From positions 62,001-126,000 of the forward strand of contig DATHJB010000170.1 in assembly GCA_035316325.1 (NCBI GenBank): 64,000 bases of DNA, read 5' to 3'. The position numbers were made by a program, and so were the translations under genes. The notes beneath the pieces were generated by a model. The model ran no database searches. It was not told the origin of the DNA and was given only the letters and a program-made list of their open reading frames with translations. Shown in pieces: positions 11,845 through 19,879 of the stretch. The first letter of the stretch is position 1, and each line of letters begins with the position of its first letter. The DNA is from Acidimicrobiales bacterium (GTDB taxonomy: Bacteria; Actinomycetota; Acidimicrobiia; Acidimicrobiales; VFJN01).

Positions 11845-12684
11845 TCAGTCCGGTCGGTCGCGGAGGAAGCGCTCGACCTCCTCGACCAGCGACCGGCCGG
11901 GTTGGTCGAGGTCGCGGTCGTGGCTGTCCTCGAGGTTGCGGACGTAGTCGGCGGTCTCCTCGTCCTCCGCCACCAGCTCACTGACCTGCCGCTCGTACGA
12001 CGCAGCGGCGATCTCCAGCTCGGTGGTGGGGAACCAGGTGTCGAGCACCTGCGCGGTGTGCTCGACCAGGGCGAGCGCGGCCTTCGGTGACGGCGCCGCC
12101 GGTACGTAGGTGGGCACCGCCGCCCACAGCGACGCCGTCGGCAGCCCGGCCTTCAGGCACGCCTGCGTGACCACGCCGACGATGCCGGTGGGCCCCTCGT
12201 AGGTGGAGGTGGGCAGGTCGAGGCGGGTGCTGAGCTGGGTCTCGGTGATGTTGCCGACGATGCGCACGGGGCGGCTGTGCGGCACCTCGGCCACCATCGC
12301 CCCGAGGGTGACGAAGAGGCTGCAGCCAACGCTCTGCGCCATCTCCACGACCTGGTCGCCGAAGGTGCGCCAGCGCAGGTGGGGCTCGGTGCCGACCACC
12401 ATCACCGCGTCACGGCCGCTGGGCAGCGTGAGGGCGTGGAACTCCGTCGACGGCCAGGTCAGCTCGCGCGCGCCGTCGTCGTCGAGCCGCACGTGGGGAC
12501 GGGCCGCGGTGAAGTCGAAGAACTCCTCCGGGTCGACGTGGGCGAACTCGTTGCCCTCGTAGCGGTCCACCAGGTAGCGGACCGCCCCGGTGGCCGCGTC
12601 GCCCGCATCGTTCCAGCCGGCGAAGGCTGCGACGAAGACCGGATCGCGCAGCGGCGGGTGCTCTTCCCACCGGATGTGACGCAC
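11845..12684 (-). CDS. PAC2-family protein
   Basis: 279 residues. The PAC2 (proteasome assembly chaperone-like) signature is visible from the front: PVFVAAFAGWNDAGDAATGA, then GGH-like loop region and ITETQLSTRLDLPTSTYEGP and GIVGVVTQACLKAGLPTASL. The C-terminal ~60 residues are a charged helix (SYERQVSELVAEDEE). Actinobacterial members are widespread; their exact role is not settled, although the eukaryotic/archaeal relatives assist proteasome assembly. First gene of a two-gene minus-strand unit with the broken glycosyltransferase. Confidence 0.88.
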   Translation of the reverse strand: MRHIRWEEHPPLRDPVFVAAFAGWNDAGDAATGAVRYLVDRYEGNEFAHVDPEEFFDFTAARPHVRLDDDGARELTWPSTEFHALTLPSGRDAVMVVGTEPHLRWRTFGDQVVEMAQSVGCSLFVTLGAMVAEVPHSRPVRIVGNITETQLSTRLDLPTSTYEGPTGIVGVVTQACLKAGLPTASLWAAVPTYVPAAPSPKAALALVEHTAQVLDTWFPTTELEIAAASYERQVSELVAEDEETADYVRNLEDSHDRDLDQPGRSLVEEVERFLRDRPD

Positions 12685-12765
12685 CCGTTCATGCTACGCG
12701 GTCCGCCGGGGCCCTCATCCCGGGCGGGCGGGCGCCGTCGTGCCGTGCCACTAGGTTGCGGACCC

Positions 12766-13206
12766 ATGAAGGTCGAGATCGCCACCACGCTCACGCCTGC
12801 GATCGTCGATGCGGTCGACAAGCTGGTGCCGCAGCTGTCGAAGTCGAACCCGCCGCCGACCGTCGAGGAGCTGGGCGACGTCGTGTCCTCGCCGGCGACC
12901 GACCTGTTCATCGCCCTGGCCGACGACGGGACCATCGTCGGCATGTCGACGCTGGCGGTGTTCCGCATCCCCACAGGGCAGCGGGCGTGGATCGAGGACG
13001 TGGTGGTCGACGAGTCCGCCACCCGCCAGGGCATCGGCGAGGCTCTGACGCAGGCGATGCTCGACCGGGCCGCCGAGCGGGGCTGCGTCACCGTCGACCT
13101 GACGTCCCGCCCCTCCCGGGACGCCGCCAACCGGCTCTACCAGCGCCTGGGCTTCACCCCGCGGGAGACGAACCTCTACCGGTTCGACCTCCGCGACGGC
13201 CGTTAG
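12766..13206 (+). CDS. GNAT-family N-acetyltransferase
   Basis: 146 residues. Acetyl-CoA binding motif A is VVDESATRQGIGEALTQAML (around residues 83-102), followed by the motif B region DAANRLYQRLGFTPRETNLY, both diagnostic for GNAT. The longer reading frame upstream runs antisense through the PAC2 gene, so ATG 12766 is taken as the start. A TAGGTT box (12752-12757) sits 8 bases before it. The acetyl acceptor is unknown. Confidence 0.88.
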   Translation: MKVEIATTLTPAIVDAVDKLVPQLSKSNPPPTVEELGDVVSSPATDLFIALADDGTIVGMSTLAVFRIPTGQRAWIEDVVVDESATRQGIGEALTQAMLDRAAERGCVTVDLTSRPSRDAANRLYQRLGFTPRETNLYRFDLRDGR

Positions 13207-13218
13207 CGTCGGGCCGGT

Positions 13219-14013
13219 ATGTCCACGCTGGTCGCCTTCCACGCCCATCCCGACGACGAGTGCATGGCCCAGTCGGGCACGCTGGCCAAGGCCGCGGCCG
13301 ACGGGCACCGGACCGTCGTCGTGTACGCCACCCGTGGGGAGGTCGGCGAGGTCGCCGACGGCTTCCTCGACCCGGGGGAGACGCTGGTGGAGCGGCGGAT
13401 GGTGGAGGCGCAGCGGTCGGCGGCGGTGCTGGGGGTGGCCCGGGTGGAGTGGCTGGGCTACCGGGACTCCGGGATGATGGGCACTCCCGAGAACGACGAT
13501 CCGCGCTGCTTCTGGCGGGCCGACGGCGAGGAGGCGGCTGCCCGGTTGGCCGCCATCGTGCGGGAGGAGGCGGCCGACGTCCTCACCGTGTACGACGTCA
13601 ACGGCCACTACGGCCACCCGGACCACATCCAGGTCCACCGGGTGGGCGTGCGGGCGGCCGAGCTGGCGGGGACGCCGCAGGTGCTGGAGCTGACGTGGGA
13701 CCGCGACCACCTGCGCACGATGATGAAGGCGGCGGCCGAGGCGGGTGCGTCGATCGACGACCTGCCCGACTTCGAGGCCGCCGGCATCGTCTTCGGCACC
13801 CCCGGCGACCAGATCACCACCCGCGTCGACGTCCGCCCCTACCTCGCCCGGAAGCGCGCCTCGATGGAAGCCCACGCCAGCCAGATCCAGGACACCGGCC
13901 CCCTCCTCGCCCTCCCCGAAGACGCCTTCTCGTCCGCCCTGGGCACCGAGTGGTACATCCGCCGGTCCGCCCCACCGGGCACAACCGACACCGACATCTT
14001 CACCGGCTTGTAG
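13219..14013 (+). CDS. PIG-L/MshB-type deacetylase
   Basis: 264 residues. The zinc motif AHPDDE (residues 9-14) and the second motif YGHPDHIQVH are intact, so the metal site (His-Asp...His) is complete. This family removes acetyl groups from N-acetylglucosaminyl compounds or cleaves mycothiol conjugates (MshB/Mca). The N-terminus LVAFHAHPDDECMAQSGTLA is close to the actinobacterial group. Starts 12 bases after the acetyltransferase; a TAGCGT box overlaps that gene's stop. Whether it belongs to mycothiol metabolism cannot be decided without mshA/mshC nearby. Confidence 0.85.
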   Translation: MSTLVAFHAHPDDECMAQSGTLAKAAADGHRTVVVYATRGEVGEVADGFLDPGETLVERRMVEAQRSAAVLGVARVEWLGYRDSGMMGTPENDDPRCFWRADGEEAAARLAAIVREEAADVLTVYDVNGHYGHPDHIQVHRVGVRAAELAGTPQVLELTWDRDHLRTMMKAAAEAGASIDDLPDFEAAGIVFGTPGDQITTRVDVRPYLARKRASMEAHASQIQDTGPLLALPEDAFSSALGTEWYIRRSAPPGTTDTDIFTGL

Positions 14014-14067
14014 TCGCTAACCGTTGTTACCGATGGGAGGTGCTCGGCTACCAGAGGGTTGCGAACT

Positions 14068-14084
14068 GGTCGGTCCGTCCGACC
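14068..14084. other. Small inverted repeat in the egtB upstream region
   Basis: GGTCGG-tccgt-CCGACC, perfect 6-base arms. It lies in the 208-base gap between the deacetylase stop (14013) and egtB, 47 bases past the stop. It may be a weak terminator or an operator. The rest of the gap holds no gene; the region near 14110 is slightly AT-richer (ATTTTCTC), consistent with a promoter. Confidence 0.35.
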
Positions 14085-14221
14085 CTGGCCTCCTCCGCCC
14101 GATGTGACGGAATTTTCTCACGCCGCTGACCTCGGGGTGTGCGGTTGGCGCGGCGGTGTCGGTGGAATGCCTTTGTAGGTTGCAAGGCGCCATTCGAGCG
14201 GACCCACCAAGCGGGGGGATC

Positions 14222-15598
14222 ATGACCGCATCCGTTGCCGAGGCCGGGGAGACCGGAGAGACCGGACAGACCGGGGGCACCCGGGACACCGGGACGCCCC
14301 AGGATCTGACGGACCGCTTCCTCGAGGTCCGGGCGATGACCGAGCAGCTGGCGCAGCCGCTCTCGGCCGAGGACCAGACCGTCCAGTCGATGCCCGACGT
14401 GAGCCCCACCAAGTGGCACCGGGCCCACACCACCTGGTTCTTCGAGACGTTCCTGCTGGGCGAGCACCAGCCCGGCTACACGCCGGTCGACCCCGCCTAC
14501 GCCTACCTCTTCAACTCCTACTACGAGGCCGTCGGTCCCCGGCACGCCCGCCCCGAGCGCGGCCTGCTGTCCCGTCCCGGCATCGACGAGATCGCCGCCT
14601 ACCGCGAGAAGGTCGACGACTCGATGGTCGGCTTCCTCGGCCGTGACCTGCACCCCGTCGCCGGCCGGCTGGTCACCCTGGGCCTCAACCACGAGCAGCA
14701 GCACCAGGAGCTCCTGCTCATGGACATCAAGCACGTGCTGGGGGCGAACCCCACCGAGCCGGCCTACCGCCCCGCCCGCCCCCAGCCAGCAGCAGCGGCG
14801 GCGGCGTCCAAGACCGCCACGCCGCCCGAGTGGATCGAGCACCCCGGCGGCATCGTCGCGATGGGCCACGAGGGCGAGGGCGAGGACGGGGCCTTCGCCT
14901 TCGACAACGAGACCCCGGTGCACGACACGCTGCTCACCCCGTTCGCGATCCGCCCGACGCTCGTGACCTGCGGCGAGTGGCTCGCCTTCGTCGCCGACGA
15001 CGGCTACGAGCGGCCCGAGCTGTGGATGTCCGACGGTTGGGGCACCGTGCGCACCCAGGGCTGGGACGCCCCCGAGTACTGGCGCCAGTGCGGCGACGGC
15101 ACCTGGAAGGTCCACACGCTCACCGGCACCCGTCCGGTCGACCCCGCCGAGCCGGTGTGCCACGTCAGCTGGTACGAGGCCGACGCCTACGCCCGCTGGG
15201 CCGGCTGTCGCCTCCCGACCGAGGCCGAGTGGGAGACGGTCGCCACCAGCCGCAGCCCCGCCCGCGCCCGGTCCGTCGCGGGCCTCGACATCGGCGACCT
15301 CACCGGCGACGGGCGCGGCCTCCACCCCCGAGCGCCCGGCGACACCGACGCCGACCCCGAGCAGTGGACCGGCGCCGTGTGGCAATGGACCGCCAGCAGC
15401 TACGGCCCCTACCCGGGCTTCCAGCCGGCCGCCGGCGCCGTCGGTGAGTACAACGGCAAGTTCATGGTGAACCAGCAGGCCCTGCGGGGCGGCGCCTGCG
15501 TCACTCCCGCCGGCCACACCCGACTCACCTACCGCAACTTCTTCTACCCGTCGTCCCGGTGGCCGTTCTGCGGCTTGCGCCTGGCGGTCGACCGATGA
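14222..15598 (+). CDS. egtB: Ergothioneine biosynthesis sulfoxide synthase EgtB
   Basis: 458 residues from ATG 14222, preceded by a purine-rich GGGGGG site. An N-terminal low-complexity stretch (residues 8-27, Gly/Thr/Glu) precedes a DinB-like domain with WHRAH (65-69) and the iron motif H157-E-Q-Q-H161-Q-E163 (HX3HXE). The C-terminal half is an FGE-sulfatase domain: HVSWYEADAYARWAGCRLPT, WQWTASSYGPYPGF, RGGACVT and RNFFYPSSRWPFCGLRLA. EgtB joins hercynine to a thiol donor with O2, using a mononuclear iron. It overlaps egtD (ATGA). egtA, egtC and egtE are not in the window. Confidence 0.94.
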   Translation: MTASVAEAGETGETGQTGGTRDTGTPQDLTDRFLEVRAMTEQLAQPLSAEDQTVQSMPDVSPTKWHRAHTTWFFETFLLGEHQPGYTPVDPAYAYLFNSYYEAVGPRHARPERGLLSRPGIDEIAAYREKVDDSMVGFLGRDLHPVAGRLVTLGLNHEQQHQELLLMDIKHVLGANPTEPAYRPARPQPAAAAAASKTATPPEWIEHPGGIVAMGHEGEGEDGAFAFDNETPVHDTLLTPFAIRPTLVTCGEWLAFVADDGYERPELWMSDGWGTVRTQGWDAPEYWRQCGDGTWKVHTLTGTRPVDPAEPVCHVSWYEADAYARWAGCRLPTEAEWETVATSRSPARARSVAGLDIGDLTGDGRGLHPRAPGDTDADPEQWTGAVWQWTASSYGPYPGFQPAAGAVGEYNGKFMVNQQALRGGACVTPAGHTRLTYRNFFYPSSRWPFCGLRLAVDR

Positions 15599-16623
15599 GC
15601 GCCAAGACAGCGCTCCTCGACGGTGGGGTGAGCGTCGACGTCCGGGTCCACGAGAGCGACTTCCGCCAGGCCCTCCGGCGGGACGCCATCGCCGGCCTCA
15701 CCGCGCACCCCAAGTGGATGACGCCGGTCTGGTTCTACGACGACCGGGGCTCGGCCCTCTACGAGCAGATCACCCGCCTGCCCGAGTACTACCCCTTCCG
15801 CACCGAGCGCGACCTGCTCCGGGCGAGCGCCGACGAGATCACGGACGTCGCCCGAGCCGAGGTGCTCGTCGAGCTCGGCTCCGGCACCTCCGAGAAGACC
15901 CGCCTCCTCCTCGAAGCCATGAAGCGCAGCCGCCACGGCCTGGCCGGCTACGTCCCGTTCGACGTCTCCGAGGCGACGCTGCGCTCCGCGGCCGCCACCA
16001 CCGCGGCCCAGTTCGAGGTCGGCGTCCACGCCATCGCCGGCGACTTCCACCGCCACCTCGACGCCATCCCCGACGTCGGCGTCCCCCGGCTGGTCGCCTT
16101 CCTGGGCAGCACCATCGGCAACTTCGACCGGCACGAGCGCCGCCGCTTCCTCCGGGACGTGGCCGGGGTCCTCACGCACGACGACCGCTTCCTGCTGGCG
16201 ACCGACCTCGTGAAGCCCGTCGAGCGACTGATCGCGGCCTACGACGACTCCGCCGGGGTGACCGCCGAGTTCAACCGCAACCTCCTCCGGGTCCTCAACC
16301 GCGAGCTGGGCGCCGACTTCTCACCCTCGCAGTTCGACCACGTGGCCCGCTGGAACGCCGAGGACAGCTGCGTCGAGATGCGGCTGTCCGCCCAGCAGGC
16401 GATGGGTGTCGACGTGCAGGCGCTCGACCTGCGCATCGGCTTCGCCGAAGGCGAGGAGATCCGCACGGAGATCAGCACCAAGTTCACCCCCGAGCAGGTC
16501 ACCGACGAGCTGGCCGTCGCCGGGATGGCGGTAGTCGCCAGCTGGACGGACCCAGCCGGCGACTACCTGTTGACGCTCGCCCGCCCCTACGCCCACGGGA
16601 TGTCACGGGTCAGCGCCAGCTGA
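15595..16623 (+). CDS. egtD: L-histidine N-alpha-methyltransferase EgtD
   Basis: 342 residues, the expected length (~320). Family marks: PKWMTPVWFYDDRGSALYEQ, ITRLPEYYPFRTERDLL, SAM-site ELGSGTSEKTRLLL and FLGSTIGNFDRHERRRFL. EgtD trimethylates histidine to hercynine with three SAM, supplying EgtB. The ATG is inside the egtB stop region; an alternative upstream start would lie within egtB. Histidine-binding residues downstream (YNAEDS-like WNAEDSCVEMRL) are recognisable. Confidence 0.94.
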   Translation: MSAKTALLDGGVSVDVRVHESDFRQALRRDAIAGLTAHPKWMTPVWFYDDRGSALYEQITRLPEYYPFRTERDLLRASADEITDVARAEVLVELGSGTSEKTRLLLEAMKRSRHGLAGYVPFDVSEATLRSAAATTAAQFEVGVHAIAGDFHRHLDAIPDVGVPRLVAFLGSTIGNFDRHERRRFLRDVAGVLTHDDRFLLATDLVKPVERLIAAYDDSAGVTAEFNRNLLRVLNRELGADFSPSQFDHVARWNAEDSCVEMRLSAQQAMGVDVQALDLRIGFAEGEEIRTEISTKFTPEQVTDELAVAGMAVVASWTDPAGDYLLTLARPYAHGMSRVSAS

Positions 16624-16629
16624 CACCGC

Positions 16630-16653
16630 TTGGGGCGGCGGCGGGGTGGTTGG
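16630..16653 (+). repeat. Dispersed GC-rich repeat B, copy 1
   Basis: A 24-base sequence beginning TTGGGGCGGCGG and ending GGTGGTTGG occurs again, identically and in the same orientation, at 19803-19826. This copy lies between the convergent ends of egtD and the sigma-like gene. It is followed by a GGGTTC/GAACCC inverted repeat (16657-16662 / 16682-16687) that may help terminate both genes. Confidence 0.65.
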
Positions 16654-16693
16654 ACGGGGTTCACACCACGGGCGGAGTAGGGAACCCGCGGGG

Positions 16694-17398
16694 TCACGCC
16701 ACGACCTGGGTGAGGCGGGCCTCGGCGCGGCTGCGGCGCTGGTAGGCGGCCGAGGGCGTCAGTCCGAGCTCCTTCGCGACGGGTTTGACCCGGTGGCCGT
16801 TGAGCCGGGTGTCGATGATGAGCTGGGCCTCGGTGTGGTCGAGGAGGCCGTCGCGCCGCCCCTGGCACACGAGCTGGATGATCTCCTGGGCCGGCGGCGT
16901 GGTGGTGCCGAGCTCGCCGGGCGCGGCCGGGTGGCTGGTGTCGTCGTCGTCGAACGGCTCCGACCGGGCGGCGCGCTGGGCGGAGCGGTAGATGCGGTTG
17001 CGGGCGTCGAGCAGGAGCCCCCCGGCCACCGACGTCCGCCGCTCGATCGGGTAGTCGAGGATGCCGAGCGCGATCTCCGACACGGCCTCGTCGGCGGTGA
17101 CGGTGGTGCGGGCGGCGAGGTTGCGGATGCCCGGCCCGAGGCACACGATCACCGTGAGCATGGCCGGTGAGTCGCCGCCCTGGGCGAAGCCGACGAGCCG
17201 GCCCAGCACGGCGTCGGCGGCCTTGGTCGGCAGGCTGCGGAGCCAAGGCTTCACGTCGGTGGGGGCGGCCAGCTCGGCCTCCTGCAGCGGCGTGCAACTG
17301 GCTCCCCAGCGTTTCAACGTGTCACGTTCGCAGCCACGCGTGATCAACCGGAGATGTCTCTCGGTCGATGCCAGCGCATCGGCGTCTGCCCAGTCCAT
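16694..17398 (-). CDS. Sigma-factor-like DNA-binding protein
   Basis: 234 residues from ATG 17398. The clearest feature is a C-terminal helix-turn-helix: LLDHTEAQLIIDTRLNGH followed by VKPVAKELGLTPSAAYQRRS, typical of sigma-70 region 4-like regulators. The middle has a helical part (LLLDARNRIYRSAQRAAR) that could be region 2-like, with an acidic linker (FDDDDTS). I cannot assign it to a named sigma group; similar proteins occur on actinobacterial chromosomes and mobile elements. Its upstream 220 bases carry several palindromes (17515-17582), which may be its own operators. Confidence 0.6.
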   Translation of the reverse strand: MDWADADALASTERHLRLITRGCERDTLKRWGASCTPLQEAELAAPTDVKPWLRSLPTKAADAVLGRLVGFAQGGDSPAMLTVIVCLGPGIRNLAARTTVTADEAVSEIALGILDYPIERRTSVAGGLLLDARNRIYRSAQRAARSEPFDDDDTSHPAAPGELGTTTPPAQEIIQLVCQGRRDGLLDHTEAQLIIDTRLNGHRVKPVAKELGLTPSAAYQRRSRAEARLTQVVA

Positions 17399-17514
17399 GT
17401 CGCCCTCCTCGCGTCGTGGTGGACATGCACCACATTGCCGGAGGATCGCACTACGGGAGGTGCTACGGAGCAGGGTACGTGTGTTGCATTCGCGTGACGA
17501 TGTCCGCCCGGGAC

Positions 17515-17582
17515 CCGGTATCCACGCGATCAGCACGTGGATACCGGCCCGGGTACCTCGTGGGTACCCCCTCGGGGGTACC
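17515..17582. promoter_or_regulatory. Cluster of palindromes upstream of the sigma-like gene
   Basis: Two perfect inverted repeats lie side by side. CCGGTATCCACG (17515-17526) pairs with CGTGGATACCGG (17536-17547), 9-base spacer. GGTACCCCC (17563-17571) pairs with GGGGGTACC (17574-17582), 2-base spacer. GGTACC occurs three times (17552, 17563, 17577). The cluster lies 117-184 bases before the start of the sigma-like gene and 39 bases past the stop of the gene at 17621. No ORF covers it. It may be an operator array, a terminator of the downstream-reading dehydrogenase gene, or both. Confidence 0.55.
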
Positions 17583-17620
17583 GAAAGGCCAGGTCGGCGG
17601 GGTCGTCCGGGGCGACCGGG

Positions 17621-18907
17621 TCAGCTGGCGCCGATGCGGAAGATCTCGCCGCCGCCGAGCCCGACGACGTAGACGTCGCCGCCGTTGTCGGTGCCGAACG
17701 ACACCAGCTGCTCGACGCTCGCGTCCTCGAAGCGCCCCTCGTCGACGACCTCGCCGTCGGCCAGCCGGATCGCCCGGACGTAGTTCTGGCACGAGTCGCC
17801 GAACAGGTAGATGCCCTCGAGCGACGTGGCCGGCCCCCGGTAGACGACGCCGCCGGTGACGGCGCAGCCGTCGTCGCCGTTCGCGTACTCGTACACCGGC
17901 AGCACGGCGCCGTCCGGGTTCGAGCCGCCCTCGAACGGGTGCGAGCCCTCCATCGCGTTCCAACCCAGGTTGGCGCCCCGACCGGCTCCCGTGCCGTCGG
18001 TGGCGGGCAGCCAGTCGATCTCCTCCCACTCGCCCTGGCCGACGTCGCCGATCCACAGGTCGCCGTTGGCGGGGTCGAACGAGAACCGCCATGGGTTGCG
18101 CAGGCCGTACGCCCAGACCTCGGGGCTGCCACCGCCGTCGGCGAACGGGTTGTCGGCCGGGATCAGGTAGGGCTCGTCGTCGCCCGCGGCCACCGCGCCC
18201 TCGGGGTCGATGCGCATGAGCTTGCCCAGCTGCGTCTCGGTGTCCTGGCCGTTGCTGTCGGGGTCGCCGCCGCCACCGCCGTCGCCCAACCCGAAGTAGA
18301 GGAAGCCGTCGGGGCCGAAGGCGATGTCGCCGCCGTTGTGGTTGGCCTGGGCCGGGCCCGCGGTCAGGATCTCCCGCCGGGAGCCCTCGTCGATCGACTC
18401 GCCGTCGAACTCGTAGGAGGCGATCACGTTGTGGCCGTCCGGCTCGGCCGTGTAGCTCACGTACAGCCGGGCGCCGTCGGGTGAGAAGGTCGCGTCGAGC
18501 AGGCCCTCCTCGCCCTCGGTGACGACGTCGTCGTCGATGTCGATGAGGGGCTCGGACGCCGCCTCGTAGGTGCGGGCGTCGCCCTCGCCGGCCACGTCGA
18601 CCTTGGTGACCGTGCCGTTCCAGCCGACGACGTACAGGGCCGGGTCGTCGGCCCGGTTGATGATCGAGATCGGCGCGTCGAAGGAACCGATGGAGGTGAG
18701 CGTCAGGTCGACCTCGTCGAGCGGCACCACCGCGGTGCCCTCGGCGTCGGTGGTGGGCGGGTCGGCCTGGTCGAGCTGGCCCTGGATGGGCTCGCCGCCG
18801 CTGCTCTCGTCGTCGTCGTCCCCGCAGGCGGTGGTGGTGGCCAGCAGCGTGCCGAGGGCGACGGCGGCGACGCAGCGGCGCGGTGTGAGGGTGGTCAGCA
18901 GGCTCAT
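17621..18907 (-). CDS. Secreted lipoprotein glucose/sorbosone dehydrogenase-like
   Basis: 428 residues from ATG 18907. N-terminal lipoprotein signal ends LLATTTACG, followed by an Asp/Glu/Ser linker. The rest is a six-bladed propeller of the PQQ-dependent sugar dehydrogenase (YliI/Asd-like) family: EEGLLDATFSPDGARLYVSY, NHNGGDIAFGPDGFLYFGLG, GKLMRIDPEG, WAYGLRNPWRFSFDP, DLWIGDVGQGEWEEIDW. It should oxidise a sugar or other alcohol outside the cell, with PQQ if the cofactor is available. No pqq genes are in the window. The start overlaps the tesB stop (ATGA), so the two are co-transcribed. Confidence 0.85.
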   Translation of the reverse strand: MSLLTTLTPRRCVAAVALGTLLATTTACGDDDDESSGGEPIQGQLDQADPPTTDAEGTAVVPLDEVDLTLTSIGSFDAPISIINRADDPALYVVGWNGTVTKVDVAGEGDARTYEAASEPLIDIDDDVVTEGEEGLLDATFSPDGARLYVSYTAEPDGHNVIASYEFDGESIDEGSRREILTAGPAQANHNGGDIAFGPDGFLYFGLGDGGGGGDPDSNGQDTETQLGKLMRIDPEGAVAAGDDEPYLIPADNPFADGGGSPEVWAYGLRNPWRFSFDPANGDLWIGDVGQGEWEEIDWLPATDGTGAGRGANLGWNAMEGSHPFEGGSNPDGAVLPVYEYANGDDGCAVTGGVVYRGPATSLEGIYLFGDSCQNYVRAIRLADGEVVDEGRFEDASVEQLVSFGTDNGGDVYVVGLGGGEIFRIGAS

Positions 18908-19761
18908 GGGCGGCCCACCCTGATCAGGCCTTCCTGTACGACCGAAGCCACGAGATCTCCCCCTTGGGTGTAGACGAGGCCGCGGGCCAGGCCGCGACCA
19001 CTCGATGCAGTGGGTGTGTCCTGGCTGTAGAGCAGCCATTCGTCGGCCCGGAACGACCGGTGGAACCACATCGCATGGTCCAGGCTGGCCATGAACAACG
19101 TGGGTGTGAACCACGTGCCGGCGTGGGGCAGCAGCGTGGTGTCGAGCAGGGTCATGTCCGACGCGTACGTCAGCACGATGGTGTGCAGCAGCGGGTCGTC
19201 GGGCAGCGTGCCGTCGGCCCGGAGCCACACCCGCTGGTAGGGCGGCAGCGCCCGGGTCCGGTCGTCAGGGGCCCAGTCGGCGACGCGGGTGTCGATGGCC
19301 TGGGGGCGGTCCAGGAGGTCGCCGAGCTTGTCGGCGAGCGGGGCGAGGCGGGCCCGGCGGTCGGGCAGCGACTCGGGGTCCGGCGCGTCGGGCATCGGGA
19401 AGGCGTGCTCCAGGCCCTCCTCGGGCACCTGGAAGCTGGCCGACATGTTGAAGATGGCCTGGCCGTGCTGGATGGCGACCACCCGGCGGGTGGTGAAGGA
19501 GCGCCCGTCGCGGATGCGGTCGACCTCGTAGAGGATCGGCACCGTCGGGTCGCCCGGGCGCAGGAAGTAGGCGTGGAGCGAGTGGACCTGGCCGCCGTCG
19601 TCCTCCAGCGTGCGGGCGGCGGCGACCAGCGCCTGACCGGCCACCTGGCCACCGAAGACGCGCTGGCGGTCCTCCTTCGGGGAGACCCCTCGGAAGATGT
19701 TGACCTCGATGGGCTCCAGATCCATGAGCTGGACCAGGTCGTCGACCGCCGTCTGCGACAC
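18904..19761 (-). CDS. tesB: Acyl-CoA thioesterase II
   Basis: 285 residues. GTG 19761 (SQTAVDDLVQLMDLEPIEVN) is chosen because it gives the family N-terminus; codons further upstream look non-coding. Double hotdog fold marks: FGGQVAGQALVAAARTL, HSLHAYFLRPGDPTVPILYE, GRSFTTRRVVAIQHGQAIF, then the second hotdog with SLDHAMWFHRSFRADEWLLY and GLVYTQGGDLVASVVQEGL. The enzyme hydrolyses medium/long acyl-CoAs in the cytoplasm. Divergent from the glycosidase gene. The pairing with a secreted dehydrogenase has no obvious functional reason. Confidence 0.92.
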   Translation of the reverse strand: MSQTAVDDLVQLMDLEPIEVNIFRGVSPKEDRQRVFGGQVAGQALVAAARTLEDDGGQVHSLHAYFLRPGDPTVPILYEVDRIRDGRSFTTRRVVAIQHGQAIFNMSASFQVPEEGLEHAFPMPDAPDPESLPDRRARLAPLADKLGDLLDRPQAIDTRVADWAPDDRTRALPPYQRVWLRADGTLPDDPLLHTIVLTYASDMTLLDTTLLPHAGTWFTPTLFMASLDHAMWFHRSFRADEWLLYSQDTPTASSGRGLARGLVYTQGGDLVASVVQEGLIRVGRP

Positions 19762-19802
19762 GCCGGAAGAAGCTACAGGGCCTCGGCGCCAGCCGAGACC
19801 TT

Positions 19803-19826
19803 TTGGGGCGGCGGCGGGGTGGTTGG
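19803..19826 (+). repeat. Dispersed GC-rich repeat B, copy 2
   Basis: Identical 24-base copy of 16630-16653, same orientation, here in the 118-base divergent gap between tesB and the glycosidase gene. Flanking bases differ. The location differs in kind from copy 1, which is between convergent genes, so a terminator role is unlikely for both. Confidence 0.65.
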
Positions 19827-19879
19827 TACGGGCTAGTTGTCGATGGGCCGACGACAGGACACGACGGTAGGTTTCCGCC

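Noticed and set aside
12277-12765. Upstream extension of the acetyltransferase frame
   Set aside because: It lies opposite the PAC2 gene and reads as Arg/Gly/Val-rich noise; the GNAT fold is complete from ATG 12766.
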